Notes: a model not told the origin generated them from the letters alone. DNA of 15,099 nt from Planctomycetia bacterium (GCA_005801395.1 SYDV01000340.1:1-15099); one strand, 5' to 3'. Shown: positions 1 to 6,648, counted from the stretch's first letter. Made by a program: numbers and translations.

Positions 1-82
1 CGCCAGCATCAATTCGATCTAATGCCGTTTTGCGGATATATTCTAATGTTTTGTGATCAATGCTGCGTCCATCATGTTTCAT
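1..82 (-). CDS. IS630-like transposase, 5' end only (runs off window)
   Basis: Reading the minus strand from the ATG at 82-80 gives 27 uninterrupted codons to the window edge. The peptide starts MKHDGRSIDHKTLEYI and continues RKTALDRIDAG. The pattern 'DGR-x-[IL]-x-H-x-TLE-x-IR-x-x-A' followed by a G is what I know from the N-terminus of IS630-family (Tc1/mariner-like DDE) transposases, just before their helix-turn-helix. The remainder, including the catalytic acids, lies outside the window, so intactness cannot be judged. A perfect TATAAT sits at 92-87, only 4 bases upstream of the ATG, so a short-leader or leaderless transcript is possible. No ribosome binding site is visible. The terminal inverted repeat should lie between 83 and about 180 but cannot be recognised without the other end. 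Family call by eye from a short piece. Confidence 0.6.
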   Translation of the reverse strand, partial: MKHDGRSIDHKTLEYIRKTALDRIDAG

Positions 83-178
83 AATTATTATACGGACGGG
101 AATCAAATACGTTGTAGACTAAATTACTTACTAGGTAGTATGATTGGTTATTTTGGCGGATATTTGAGCGGACTTCGA
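83..178. other. AT-rich spacer, probable outer end of the IS element
   Basis: This is the A+T-rich leader between the transposase start and the GC-rich hairpin region. It contains TATAAT (minus strand, 92-87). One end of the insertion sequence is expected here, because IS630-type elements have short non-coding ends and insert at TA. I could not identify a terminal repeat, since only one end is present. The plus-strand reading frame across this region (from 53) overlaps the transposase start and has no support. Confidence 0.3.
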
Positions 179-333
179 GCCACTGCGGAGAGTGGCGGGC
201 CCGGGGGGAGACGGGGAGATTGCCACGGGCTAGGCTGGAGCCTGGCGTTCCCAGGGGAATTGTTTATATGATTTTAGGGCGTCCTCACAGTCCTTGGTTC
301 TTTTAGGACACTCACCTAGGGCGTTGCCCTAGG
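179..333. repeat. GC-rich hairpin-rich intergenic element
   Basis: Several short perfect inverted repeats follow one another. GCCACT/AGTGGC is at 179-184 and 191-196. AGGCT/AGCCT is at 232-236 and 239-243 with a 2-base loop. CCTGG/CCAGG is at 241-245 and 251-255. CCTAGGGC/GCCCTAGG is at 315-322 and 326-333 with a 3-base loop. GTGGC at 192-196 can alternatively pair with GCCAC at 222-226. The 185-260 part is markedly richer in G+C than its flanks. None of the hairpins is followed by a T-run, so these are not ordinary intrinsic terminators. The stretch looks like dispersed palindromic (REP/BIME-like) intergenic repeat material. That it is repeated elsewhere in the genome is an inference. Confidence 0.4.
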
Positions 334-522
334 CTGGTATGGGGCGCGCCGTTGGCGCTGATCGCCCATGTCCACTTTGGTTTCGCGATTTGGTACTTGC
401 CAACCTAACATCGTGGCCGTCTCTATTGCATCATCGAGCCAAGATAACTTTTGGCCAAGGGTTAACGATGCCTCACGTTGCCGCTGTTCCCCTTCATGTT
501 GCCGCCAATAAATTTCGGTCAC
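316..522 (-). CDS. Small companion protein of the nucleotidyltransferase
   Basis: The start is GTG at 522-520. It overlaps the TGA stop (521-519) of the nucleotidyltransferase upstream in a GTGA arrangement, so the two are probably translationally coupled. The product is 68 residues. Residues 16-40 contain REASLTLGQKLSWLDDAIE. This resembles a pattern I know from very short proteins encoded directly after AbiEii/MNT-type nucleotidyltransferases ('S/T-x-x-x-KL-x-WL-x-x-A'). The last 25 or so residues are basic and Q/R-rich. They are encoded by DNA that belongs to the hairpin-rich element, and the TAG stop lies inside the 315-333 palindrome. The original C-terminus may therefore have been replaced by repeat sequence. 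The biochemical role is unknown; by position it could be the antidote or modifier partner of the nucleotidyltransferase. Confidence 0.55.
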   Translation of the reverse strand: MTEIYWRQHEGEQRQREASLTLGQKLSWLDDAIETATMLGWQVPNRETKVDMGDQRQRRAPYQPRATP

Positions 523-1013
523 GATAATCTTTCTAGTTCACTAATATCCAAGAGATCTTTCTGACGTCCGGCTATACGTTTCATGTCAATCAAACGATTA
601 CGATCCACAAACGTAAGAATCGTCCCATCAGGAACTGACTGACGATGGGCACACTGCCAGGCTTCAGTAAAATCAAATGGGTGTGAAACGAAAATATCTA
701 CTTCATCTGGAATGGGCTGGGAATTACGCCATACGGTGAAAACCGTCATATCTTTTTCACGAATCCATTGTTCGCGAAGAACGGGATCAGCAAATGACTT
801 CATAGGAACTGGTAAACGAGGAGTAAATCCCATCTCTTCGAGAACTTGCACAGCACGCAACATAGACTCGGGAGCAAAGTCTAATACCACATCAATATCA
901 TGAGTAGCGCGTAAATACCCATGTGCGACGACTGCCAAGCCACCAACGATAAGATAGTGGACCTCTGCCTGGTTCCACTTCCGACACAATTCAATTATGG
1001 ATTGGGATCGCAT
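519..1013 (-). CDS. Nucleotidyltransferase, AbiEii/MNT-like small family
   Basis: This 164-residue protein has the small DNA-polymerase-beta-type nucleotidyltransferase fold. The Gly-Gly turn is G24-G25 within LIVGGLAVVAHGY, followed by R35-A-T-x-D39-I-D41, the metal-binding acid pair. A third acid candidate is D106 in EVDIF. The C-terminal block 141-163 (LIDMKRIAGRQKDLLDI) is characteristic of nucleotidyltransferase-like proteins found in toxin-antitoxin or abortive-infection contexts and as orphan genes. Such enzymes transfer NMP groups from NTPs to RNA or protein targets; the target here cannot be read from sequence. The start is ATG at 1013-1011. No strong Shine-Dalgarno is visible in the A+T-rich leader (1014-1076). 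It is followed by the small companion gene with a 4-base overlap. The acid motif is intact, so it is probably active. Confidence 0.8.
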   Translation of the reverse strand: MRSQSIIELCRKWNQAEVHYLIVGGLAVVAHGYLRATHDIDVVLDFAPESMLRAVQVLEEMGFTPRLPVPMKSFADPVLREQWIREKDMTVFTVWRNSQPIPDEVDIFVSHPFDFTEAWQCAHRQSVPDGTILTFVDRNRLIDMKRIAGRQKDLLDISELERLS

Positions 1014-1076
1014 GAGCTAATATGCTATTTAAAACGACATTTTAATAAACATTAATTTATTCTGTAATCCGCCAAG

Positions 1077-2084
1077 CTATGCACGGTTGTATTCACGATA
1101 CCAAGCGATGAAGCGAGCCACACCATCATCCACAGTGACTTGCGGGGTGAATCCCGTGGTCGCAGCTAGGGCAGTAACGTCGGCTTGGGTGGCGGGGACG
1201 TCGCCGGGCTGCATGGGCAGGAAATTAATTTTTGCGCTGCGGCCAAGGGCTTTTTCGGCGGCGCGGATATAGTCCATTAATTGGACGGGCTTATTATTGC
1301 CAATATTATAAACACGCCATGGGGCGGAACTGGAGGCAGGATCAGGGTCGGCGGGCGACCACGCAGGGTCGGCGCAGGCGGGTTTATCCAGGATGCGCAC
1401 GATGCCTTCGACGATGTCGTCGACATAAGTGAAATCGCGGACCATTTTTCCATAATTATAAACATCCATTGGCTCGCCAGAAATAATTGCTTTAGCAAAT
1501 TTAAATAGGGCCATGTCGGGGCGACCCCAGGGGCCGTAGACAGTGAAAAAGCGTAGGCCAGTAGTCGGCAAATTAAATAAATGACTATAACTGTGCGCCA
1601 TTAATTCATTCGCGCGTTTGGTCGCGGCGTAAAACGTCATCGGATGATCCGCGTGACGGTGTTCGCTGAACGGCATGGTCGTATTTAGGCCGTAGACCGA
1701 ACTGGTACTGGCGTAGACGAGATGTTTTACCTGATGGTTGCGGCAGCCTTCTAACATATTGAGAAAACCAATCAGATTCGCTTCGGCGTACGCATGCGGG
1801 TTTTCCAGGCTATAACGCACGCCTGCCTGGGCGGCTAAATTCACCACCCGGGTTGGTTTCAGCTCGGCAAAGAGTTTTTCCATCGCCGTGCGGTCAGCGA
1901 TATCCGTTTTGCAAAAGGTAAAACCTGATTGCGCCTGTAAACGCGTGAGTCGTGCCTGTTTCAGCGCCGGGTCATAATAGGCATTCATATTATCAATGCC
2001 AATAACGAATTGCCCATCGCGTAATAGACGCTGGCAAACGTGCGAGCCAATAAACCCGGCTGCGCCGGTTACTAAAATCGTCAT
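1077..2084 (-). CDS. UDP-glucuronate 4-epimerase (NAD-dependent epimerase, SDR family)
   Basis: This enzyme interconverts UDP-glucuronate and UDP-galacturonate, a cytoplasmic precursor for acidic capsule, O-antigen or exopolysaccharide. With the ATG at 2084-2082 the protein has 335 residues, the usual length for this family, and begins [14 protein letters not shown] with the G7-x-x-G10-x-x-G13 NAD-binding turn. D31 is placed to bind the NAD ribose. Residues 126-132 (STSSVYG) and Y152-x-x-x-K156 form the SDR active site. [14 protein letters not shown] at 179-192 and [12 protein letters not shown] at 291-302 are signatures that separate UDP-GlcA epimerases from GalE. An upstream in-frame GTG (2138) would add 18 residues before the Rossmann strand and is unlikely. 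Residues 233-255 form a Pro/Ala/Ser-rich insertion before WRVYNIGN. It is separated from the export gene upstream by 481 bases. Confidence 0.92.
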   Translation of the reverse strand: MTILVTGAAGFIGSHVCQRLLRDGQFVIGIDNMNAYYDPALKQARLTRLQAQSGFTFCKTDIADRTAMEKLFAELKPTRVVNLAAQAGVRYSLENPHAYAEANLIGFLNMLEGCRNHQVKHLVYASTSSVYGLNTTMPFSEHRHADHPMTFYAATKRANELMAHSYSHLFNLPTTGLRFFTVYGPWGRPDMALFKFAKAIISGEPMDVYNYGKMVRDFTYVDDIVEGIVRILDKPACADPAWSPADPDPASSSAPWRVYNIGNNKPVQLMDYIRAAEKALGRSAKINFLPMQPGDVPATQADVTALAATTGFTPQVTVDDGVARFIAWYREYNRA

Positions 2085-2565
2085 CTTATTTCGTTTAACA
2101 AAGGGTATACGACGCTCAGGAGTGTGAAAAACGCGCACGGCGGTTTATTAAGGCATTCCAAAAAAACGCGCTGAAAATGACGGCTAAAGCCTAGGCGATA
2201 ATGTGCCATCAGGATGATGGCACATTATCGACATTTCGCCGACCTATCGCTAGAAGACAGTGGCAGTAATGGATTCAAAGTGATGGCGTCCATTTAGTAA
2301 CGTTCTCGTTTAACGTTGGGAAGCTTTGATCCTGATAGTGTAACCTTACCTGTAGACGCGCTTCGCGCGCTTCACCTGGGTGTAATAGAAGGGCGACATG
2401 CTTATCGGGCTGTCGAAGCTTGACTAGGGGGCATCAGAATAGCCGGACAACTGATAAAAATTGAATTTGGGCGTTGATGTAAAAATTTGGTACCACTTCT
2501 TTTCACCGCGCCATAATCAATTTGGGCGTTTGATATGCCTAAACCTTCTTGTGAGGCTAATTCGG
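2085..2565. other. 481-base stretch without a convincing gene
   Basis: This stretch lies between the export gene and the epimerase, both on the minus strand. It holds a perfect 15-base inverted repeat (2196-2230) and a 12-base direct repeat AATTTGGGCGTT at 2464-2475 and 2519-2530. On the minus strand there is an open but start-less frame of 52 codons (2433-2275) containing HPGEAREARLQVRLHYQDQ, which might be a gene remnant. A GAAGCGCGC near-tandem repeat lies inside that frame. The epimerase promoter should be here, but I see no strong sigma-70 match. The length and content suggest decayed sequence rather than a compact operon spacer. Confidence 0.4.
2196..2230. repeat. Perfect 15-base inverted repeat with 5-base loop
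   Basis: The left arm CGATAATGTGCCATC is at 2196-2210, the loop AGGAT at 2211-2215, and the right arm GATGGCACATTATCG at 2216-2230. It can form a strong hairpin on either strand. On the minus transcript the bases just after the stem are GCCTAGGC, with no U-tract. A run of seven Ts occurs only about 30 bases further on (2160-2166 region), so it is not a textbook intrinsic terminator. It lies about 110 bases upstream of the epimerase start. It could be a dispersed palindrome, an operator or an mRNA-processing/stability element. Confidence 0.7.
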
Positions 2566-3531
2566 TTAAAAACGGCTCTCTGGCACAAACACAGTATCGC
2601 CTGGTTCCAGTACAGGGTCAGGCACTGTCGTGTCGCCAGTTAAGATTCCGCGTACGTTGACCACTTGGACACGCTTGCCAGCGCGCATGAGTTGAACGTC
2701 GCTTTGCTTGGCGTACTGGCTGAAACCACCGGCTAAACTCACGGCTTTAGAGACGGTCAATACTTCTTGCGAGGGTAAATTCACGGCACCTGGTTTCCCA
2801 ATTTGACCGATAATATAGACTCGGTCCAAACGCGGAACGATGATAATATCATTGGGCTTAAGCTCGACGTCACTAACCAACGAATCAGCTTTATCACTGC
2901 CGGGACCGGCAAGTCCAATTTTTGCGCCGGGCTGAGCTGGGTCATCGCGAATAACTTGCGCACCAGCGCGATTGGCGTCTTCTAAAAAACCGCCGGCTTC
3001 ACCAATGGCTTGCATGGCGGTAAGTTGCAGAAAAGGATTTAGCGGCACACCCATGGGTTTGGCCACGTTTCCCATGACGTAAACAAAACGTGGACTAAAT
3101 TCAATGACCGTTGCGGTAATCACGGCTTGGCGAATATAGCCATCCAATAATCGTTTGGCAATTTCACTGGTGAATTGGCTGATCGATCTGCCTACCACAT
3201 TTTGCACATCTCCGATAAGTGGAAATGGTACGTTGCCATTTGCAGGAATGCGCAATGTCGTGGTTAAATCAATATGATCGAAGACTTCGATTTTGACCAA
3301 ATCGCCCGGATACAACGTGTAATCACGTGATGGGGTAATATTGGGAACCGACAAATTGGGAGCGGGTGCCACAGGAATCGACGCATCACCAGCCAATATT
3401 ACTGGGGTATGGGAAATCCAACACAACCAAGATAACGCCAATACCAGCGACCAACGCCACGCTGACGTTGGTGATCTTACAAAACAATAAACGGTGTACG
3501 ATTTTCGTTCACATTCCGACATACTTGGCAC
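2566..3531 (-). CDS. Polysaccharide export protein (OPX/Wza-like, Poly_export plus two SLBB domains)
   Basis: This is probably the outer-membrane or periplasmic export channel that partners the Wzc-like kinase. The 321-residue product has a hydrophobic signal segment at about 26-47. A Poly_export domain spans about 68-143, beginning YTLYPGDLVKIEVF. Two SLBB-type repeats follow at about 148-230 (VYVMGNVAKPM) and 237-316 (VYIIGQIGKPGAV). Each repeat ends in a 'P-x-D' turn (LKPNDIIIVP, LEPGDTVFVP). The cysteine at 37 is preceded by S-W-L rather than a proper lipobox, so unlike E. coli Wza it may not be a lipoprotein. The start is GTG at 3531; an ATG at 3522 is an equally possible start. It is 45 bases downstream of the secreted-protein gene on the same strand, which suggests cotranscription. 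Confidence 0.88.
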   Translation of the reverse strand: MPSMSECERKSYTVYCFVRSPTSAWRWSLVLALSWLCWISHTPVILAGDASIPVAPAPNLSVPNITPSRDYTLYPGDLVKIEVFDHIDLTTTLRIPANGNVPFPLIGDVQNVVGRSISQFTSEIAKRLLDGYIRQAVITATVIEFSPRFVYVMGNVAKPMGVPLNPFLQLTAMQAIGEAGGFLEDANRAGAQVIRDDPAQPGAKIGLAGPGSDKADSLVSDVELKPNDIIIVPRLDRVYIIGQIGKPGAVNLPSQEVLTVSKAVSLAGGFSQYAKQSDVQLMRAGKRVQVVNVRGILTGDTTVPDPVLEPGDTVFVPESRF

Positions 3532-3576
3532 CGTATCCCATCACGCTTAACTAATTTTACAAAGTCAGCTGTTCGT

Positions 3577-4218
3577 TTAGTTGGTAGCGGGGCTAACTGC
3601 GACGCTAGAAGTGCCGGCGGGACCCGTTATTGAACCGATGGTCCACGTCAGTGTTGCTGGGTAACTCCAGGTCGTGCCATTAATCGTGCTCGTCGTGCGG
3701 GTCACAGGCGTATTATTATTGGCGTTGTTGCTATCATTTGCGCCATTGATGCCACCAACAACTACCGTTCCTTGTCCAGTGCCACTTAAACCAGCACTGG
3801 CACCGGCAGATTTGGAGGTAAAATTCATTAATGTGCCATCACTGTTAAGCCTCACTTCATAGCCATTGATGGTGCTGTTCTTATTAATCACCACCATCGA
3901 CTTTGGCTCCCAAGCGGTGCCAGCTGAGTTAATGGACATCTTAATATACACCTGAGTAATGGCGACGTCCTTACTGTCAGGACCGGGTTCTGGCCGCGCG
4001 ATGACGCCGCCTGCCGCGTCTCGTTTAACGGTAAAAACTACGTCTTTTTCACCGACTCTCAGTGTAATTTTTACTTCTTTATCCGTCTCCGCACTTTGTG
4101 CCGTACTGACCAAGAGTTGGGCTTGCGCGAGGGTAATGTCGCTTCCCAATAATTTACCGCTTAGGCTTAAGCTGCAGGTCAATAAAGCAGCACCGATAGC
4201 AATACGCACCATACGCAT
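3577..4218 (-). CDS. Secreted protein of unknown function, cotranscribed with the export gene
   Basis: I do not recognise this family. From the ATG at 4218-4216 the protein has 213 residues; this start is chosen because a perfect GAGGAG lies 7 bases upstream (an in-frame TTG at 4233 would add 5 residues). Residues 1 to about 26 are a signal peptide (basic MRMVRI, then a hydrophobic stretch). Residues 47-130 look like a compact beta-rich domain. It includes VKITLRVGEKDVVFTVKRD, VYIKMSINSAG and a GYEVRLNSDGTLMNF block. Residues 135-180 are a Gly/Ser/Asn linker with a run rich in Asn (NDSNNANNN). The tail (180-213) is Thr/Ser-rich and ends SVAVSPATN. There is no second membrane segment or sorting signal. 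Its position immediately before the OPX gene and divergent from the Wzc-like kinase suggests a role in the same envelope or exopolysaccharide process, but that is inference only. Confidence 0.75.
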   Translation of the reverse strand: MRMVRIAIGAALLTCSLSLSGKLLGSDITLAQAQLLVSTAQSAETDKEVKITLRVGEKDVVFTVKRDAAGGVIARPEPGPDSKDVAITQVYIKMSINSAGTAWEPKSMVVINKNSTINGYEVRLNSDGTLMNFTSKSAGASAGLSGTGQGTVVVGGINGANDSNNANNNTPVTRTTSTINGTTWSYPATLTWTIGSITGPAGTSSVAVSPATN

Positions 4219-4225
4219 GAGTAGA

Positions 4226-4231
4226 CTCCTC
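4226..4231 (-). promoter_or_regulatory. Ribosome binding site GAGGAG of the secreted-protein gene
   Basis: The minus strand reads GAGGAG, then the 7 bases TCTACTC, then ATG at 4218. This strong match decides the start in favour of 4218 over the upstream TTG, which lies on top of the Shine-Dalgarno itself. Confidence 0.7.
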
Positions 4232-4256
4232 AATAAACGGGGGGATCGTGTGCGAC

Positions 4257-4285
4257 CTTGTAGCCTCAGCCATACCTTGGTGCAA
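4257..4285 (-). promoter_or_regulatory. Candidate promoter of the secreted-protein/export operon
   Basis: The minus strand has TTGCAC (4285-4280), a 17-base spacer, and TACAAG (4262-4257). The -10 matches 4 of 6 consensus bases and the -35 matches 3 of 6. It lies about 40 bases upstream of the secreted-protein start. The -35 overlaps a perfect 10-base palindrome, CAACCGGTTG (4283-4292), which could be an operator. Weak consensus; called by position. Confidence 0.3.
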
Positions 4286-4358
4286 CCGGTTGTTAGACAT
4301 GATGGTGGTGATGAATACTGTTCGAAAGACTGCTACATGACTAAAAGCTGAATTACTT

Positions 4359-4388
4359 TTGACAAAACATTCAAATCGTCCATAGCTT
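4359..4388 (+). promoter_or_regulatory. Candidate promoter of the kinase/polymerase arm
   Basis: A perfect -35 hexamer TTGACA is at 4359-4364. With an 18-base spacer the -10 would be TAGCTT (4383-4388), a poor match (3 of 6). It is about 110 bases upstream of the Wzc-like start in the divergent intergenic region. Only the -35 box is convincing. Confidence 0.3.
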
Positions 4389-4482
4389 ATTTGCTCTACA
4401 TACAAGCGTGGGCGGCACCTGACTCGAACAAATTAGGTTCCTATTCTCCTCGCTATTGGCTTTCTGTCTCCCAGGTGGCTAA

Positions 4483-4500
4483 ATGCTCCGCCTGCCATGA
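4483..4500 (+). other. Five-codon leader ORF overlapping the kinase start
   Basis: ATG CTC CGC CTG CCA TGA encodes MLRLP. AGG at 4473-4475, within AGGTGG, sits 7 bases upstream of this ATG. Its TGA (4498-4500) overlaps the kinase ATG (4497-4499) as ATGA. The kinase ATG has no well-placed Shine-Dalgarno of its own, so ribosomes might reach it by termination-reinitiation on this leader. Seen in sequence; function inferred. Confidence 0.3.
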
Positions 4501-6596
4501 ATGACCCACACAACGACGACAAACCATTAACGCTAAGCGACCTGCTCATGGTCTGTTGGCGGCGACGGTGGCTGGCTCTGAGTGTCGGTCTGATCATCGC
4601 TACCACGGTTGTGCTCTACACTTTCCGTCTGACTCCCATGTACGAAGCCACTGCGACCTTGGCGGTTGATCGCGGGCGCAAGGCCGTCGATTTTCAATAC
4701 GATCCGACCAGCGGCTCGATCGAATACGGATTTCTCAATACCCATCGCGACATGTTGTTGGCTACACCGGTATTGGAACAAACGCTCAAGACTTCAGATT
4801 TGCTGGAAACACCCGCCTACGCGCAAACCGGAACTGATGCGGTTAAAGTTTTGCGCGCGCGAATGAAGGTCGCCACCAAACGTGATAGTTGGACTATTAC
4901 ACTTTCATTGAGTGACGAATCTCCTGATCGTGCTCAGCGTTCGTTAGAGGCACTGCTTGCGGCATATGCCGCCAATCAAGCTGCTCAAAAGCAAGAAAAA
5001 GCCGGTGGCGCGCTTAAATTCCTGTCTAATTCTGTTTCGTCCGCGCGAGAGCGCTTAGACGAATCACGTAAACGCGAACAAGATTTTCGCATTGCAAAAG
5101 CGATTGTTAGCACATCAGTGGATTCCAGTCCGGTGTCGCAACGTTTGGATTTACTCAACAAAGAACGCACGTTATTGGATCAACAACTGGCTGAAGCGAC
5201 GGCAATATTGCAGCAATTCACCAACGCGGCTCTGATCACCGATGCTCATGAACGCCTATTGGGCTATTTACGGATTGATTCGGTTGGGCGACATCCCGTG
5301 GTCACTGAAGCGCAAAAACAATGGTACACCACGCAAGATATGGCACAAAGTTTAGGGCAAAAATATGGAGATAAACATCCGCGCATGTTAGAAGCGCTTC
5401 AATTAAGCGAGGCAAAACGCGAACGCCTGTTGGAAGCCGTCGCTCTCGCGCAATCAACCATGCATGCGCAAAATCAAAAATTACAGTTACAATATCATGA
5501 ATTACAGAAACGTACGATGGAGGCTGAGCGCGAACTGAATATCTATCGCACCAACTTGGCCAACCTACAGGCGCTGAATTCCGAAACTCTGTCACGCGAA
5601 GATATGTTCAATCGCTTACTCACCCGCATGGGCGAAGAAGAAGTCGCCAGTCGTTTAGATGCACGACAAGTGATGGTCATCGATCCACCTAAAAGCGATA
5701 TCAAGCCAGTTAATATTCGAAAAACATTATTTGCTGCGGGCGCTTTAGCGGCGGGTTTAATAACGGCCGTATTAGCTGCACTAGGAGCCGAAGCGTTGGA
5801 TCGCCGAGTACGCGGTGCTAGCGCAACGCAGGAATTAACCGGACTCACATTATTAGGACAATTGCCATTTGTTCCTGGATTATTGCCCTTAGGGAAAGGT
5901 GGCGATCCAGAAAATCCACCACCACTTGCGGAAGCCTATCGTGCATTGCGTGCCGCTTTGCGACTAATTCGCCGGGGCGAAAATACCTCGCGCGTTTTGG
6001 TGATCAGTAGTAGCGGCCCCGGTGAAGGAAAAAGTACCGTCAGCACTCGATTGAGCATTGCTCTGGCAGCAGCTGGTTCACGCGTGTTGTTAATCGACGC
6101 CGATTTACGCAAACCTACATTGCATAAACAATTAGGAGACGAACGCGAACGTGGACTTAGTTATCTATTAGCTGGCGAATCCGATATTATTCCATTACCA
6201 ACAGATTTTGCGCGTTTAGATTTTTTGCCCGTCGGAGTGCGTCCGCCAAATCCATCAGAATTACTCCACAGCGGTGAACTACGGGCGGCAATTGATAACT
6301 GGCGATCAACTTACGATTACGTCGTCATTGATAGTCCACCGCTAGGACTCGTAAGCGACGCACTGAGTGTCATCGAGTTAGCTGATGGTGTCATTTTGGT
6401 TGCTCGTGATCGCGTGACGATGAAATCTACATTACGTCATGTCATCAGCCGCTTATTACCCTTACAAAGTAAAGTATTGGGACTGGTATTTAATGCGGAG
6501 CAGCTCGATTCCGGTAGCTATGGATACCGTTACCAATACGGCTACCAGTATGGACAACGTCCGGAAGCGAAGTCTGCCACCGATAAACCGGCTTAA
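4497..6596 (+). CDS. Wzc-like polysaccharide co-polymerase with fused BY-kinase
   Basis: This inner-membrane regulator of polysaccharide chain length and export has 699 residues, the usual size for the fused two-domain form. A Wzz domain begins at about 10. TM1 is at about 25-43. A long periplasmic part rich in coiled coil occupies about 165-245 and 295-362. A proline-containing stretch (VIDPPKSDIKPVN) leads into TM2 at about 410-430. The cytoplasmic tyrosine kinase follows: Walker A SSGPGEGKST (505-514), Walker A' LLIDADLRKP (531-540), the PPNPSELL block (583-590), and Walker B YVVIDSPP (608-615). The C-terminal tail has six tyrosines in strict alternation (Y675, 677, 679, 681, 683, 685), the expected autophosphorylation cluster. 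All kinase motifs are intact. It is followed after 52 bases by the polymerase gene and is divergent from the OPX operon, its likely export partner. Confidence 0.93.
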   Translation: MNDPHNDDKPLTLSDLLMVCWRRRWLALSVGLIIATTVVLYTFRLTPMYEATATLAVDRGRKAVDFQYDPTSGSIEYGFLNTHRDMLLATPVLEQTLKTSDLLETPAYAQTGTDAVKVLRARMKVATKRDSWTITLSLSDESPDRAQRSLEALLAAYAANQAAQKQEKAGGALKFLSNSVSSARERLDESRKREQDFRIAKAIVSTSVDSSPVSQRLDLLNKERTLLDQQLAEATAILQQFTNAALITDAHERLLGYLRIDSVGRHPVVTEAQKQWYTTQDMAQSLGQKYGDKHPRMLEALQLSEAKRERLLEAVALAQSTMHAQNQKLQLQYHELQKRTMEAERELNIYRTNLANLQALNSETLSREDMFNRLLTRMGEEEVASRLDARQVMVIDPPKSDIKPVNIRKTLFAAGALAAGLITAVLAALGAEALDRRVRGASATQELTGLTLLGQLPFVPGLLPLGKGGDPENPPPLAEAYRALRAALRLIRRGENTSRVLVISSSGPGEGKSTVSTRLSIALAAAGSRVLLIDADLRKPTLHKQLGDERERGLSYLLAGESDIIPLPTDFARLDFLPVGVRPPNPSELLHSGELRAAIDNWRSTYDYVVIDSPPLGLVSDALSVIELADGVILVARDRVTMKSTLRHVISRLLPLQSKVLGLVFNAEQLDSGSYGYRYQYGYQYGQRPEAKSATDKPA

Positions 6597-6648
6597 TGGT
6601 CATAGCGCTCAACATGTTTTTTAGCGCGCATAACTTAGCAAATTATCT

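Noticed and set aside
53..271. Plus-strand 72-aa open frame
   Set aside because: It overlaps the transposase start on the other strand, crosses the GC-rich hairpin element, and has a composition without protein character.
315..333. CCTAGGGC/GCCCTAGG hairpin as an intrinsic terminator
   Set aside because: No T-run follows on either strand, and it overlaps the stop codon of the small gene; kept as part of the repeat element instead.
339..527. Plus-strand 62-aa open frame
   Set aside because: It is antisense to the small companion gene and the palindromic element; the minus-strand gene has coupling and family-like sequence.
2085..2138. 18-residue N-terminal extension of the epimerase (GTG at 2138)
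   Set aside because: The family begins at the Rossmann strand [10 protein letters not shown]; 335 residues is the normal length.
3959..4405. Open frames on both strands around the divergent region (plus 3959-4351, minus 4154-4405)
   Set aside because: They are antisense or out-of-frame shadows of the secreted-protein gene with no domain features or ribosome sites.
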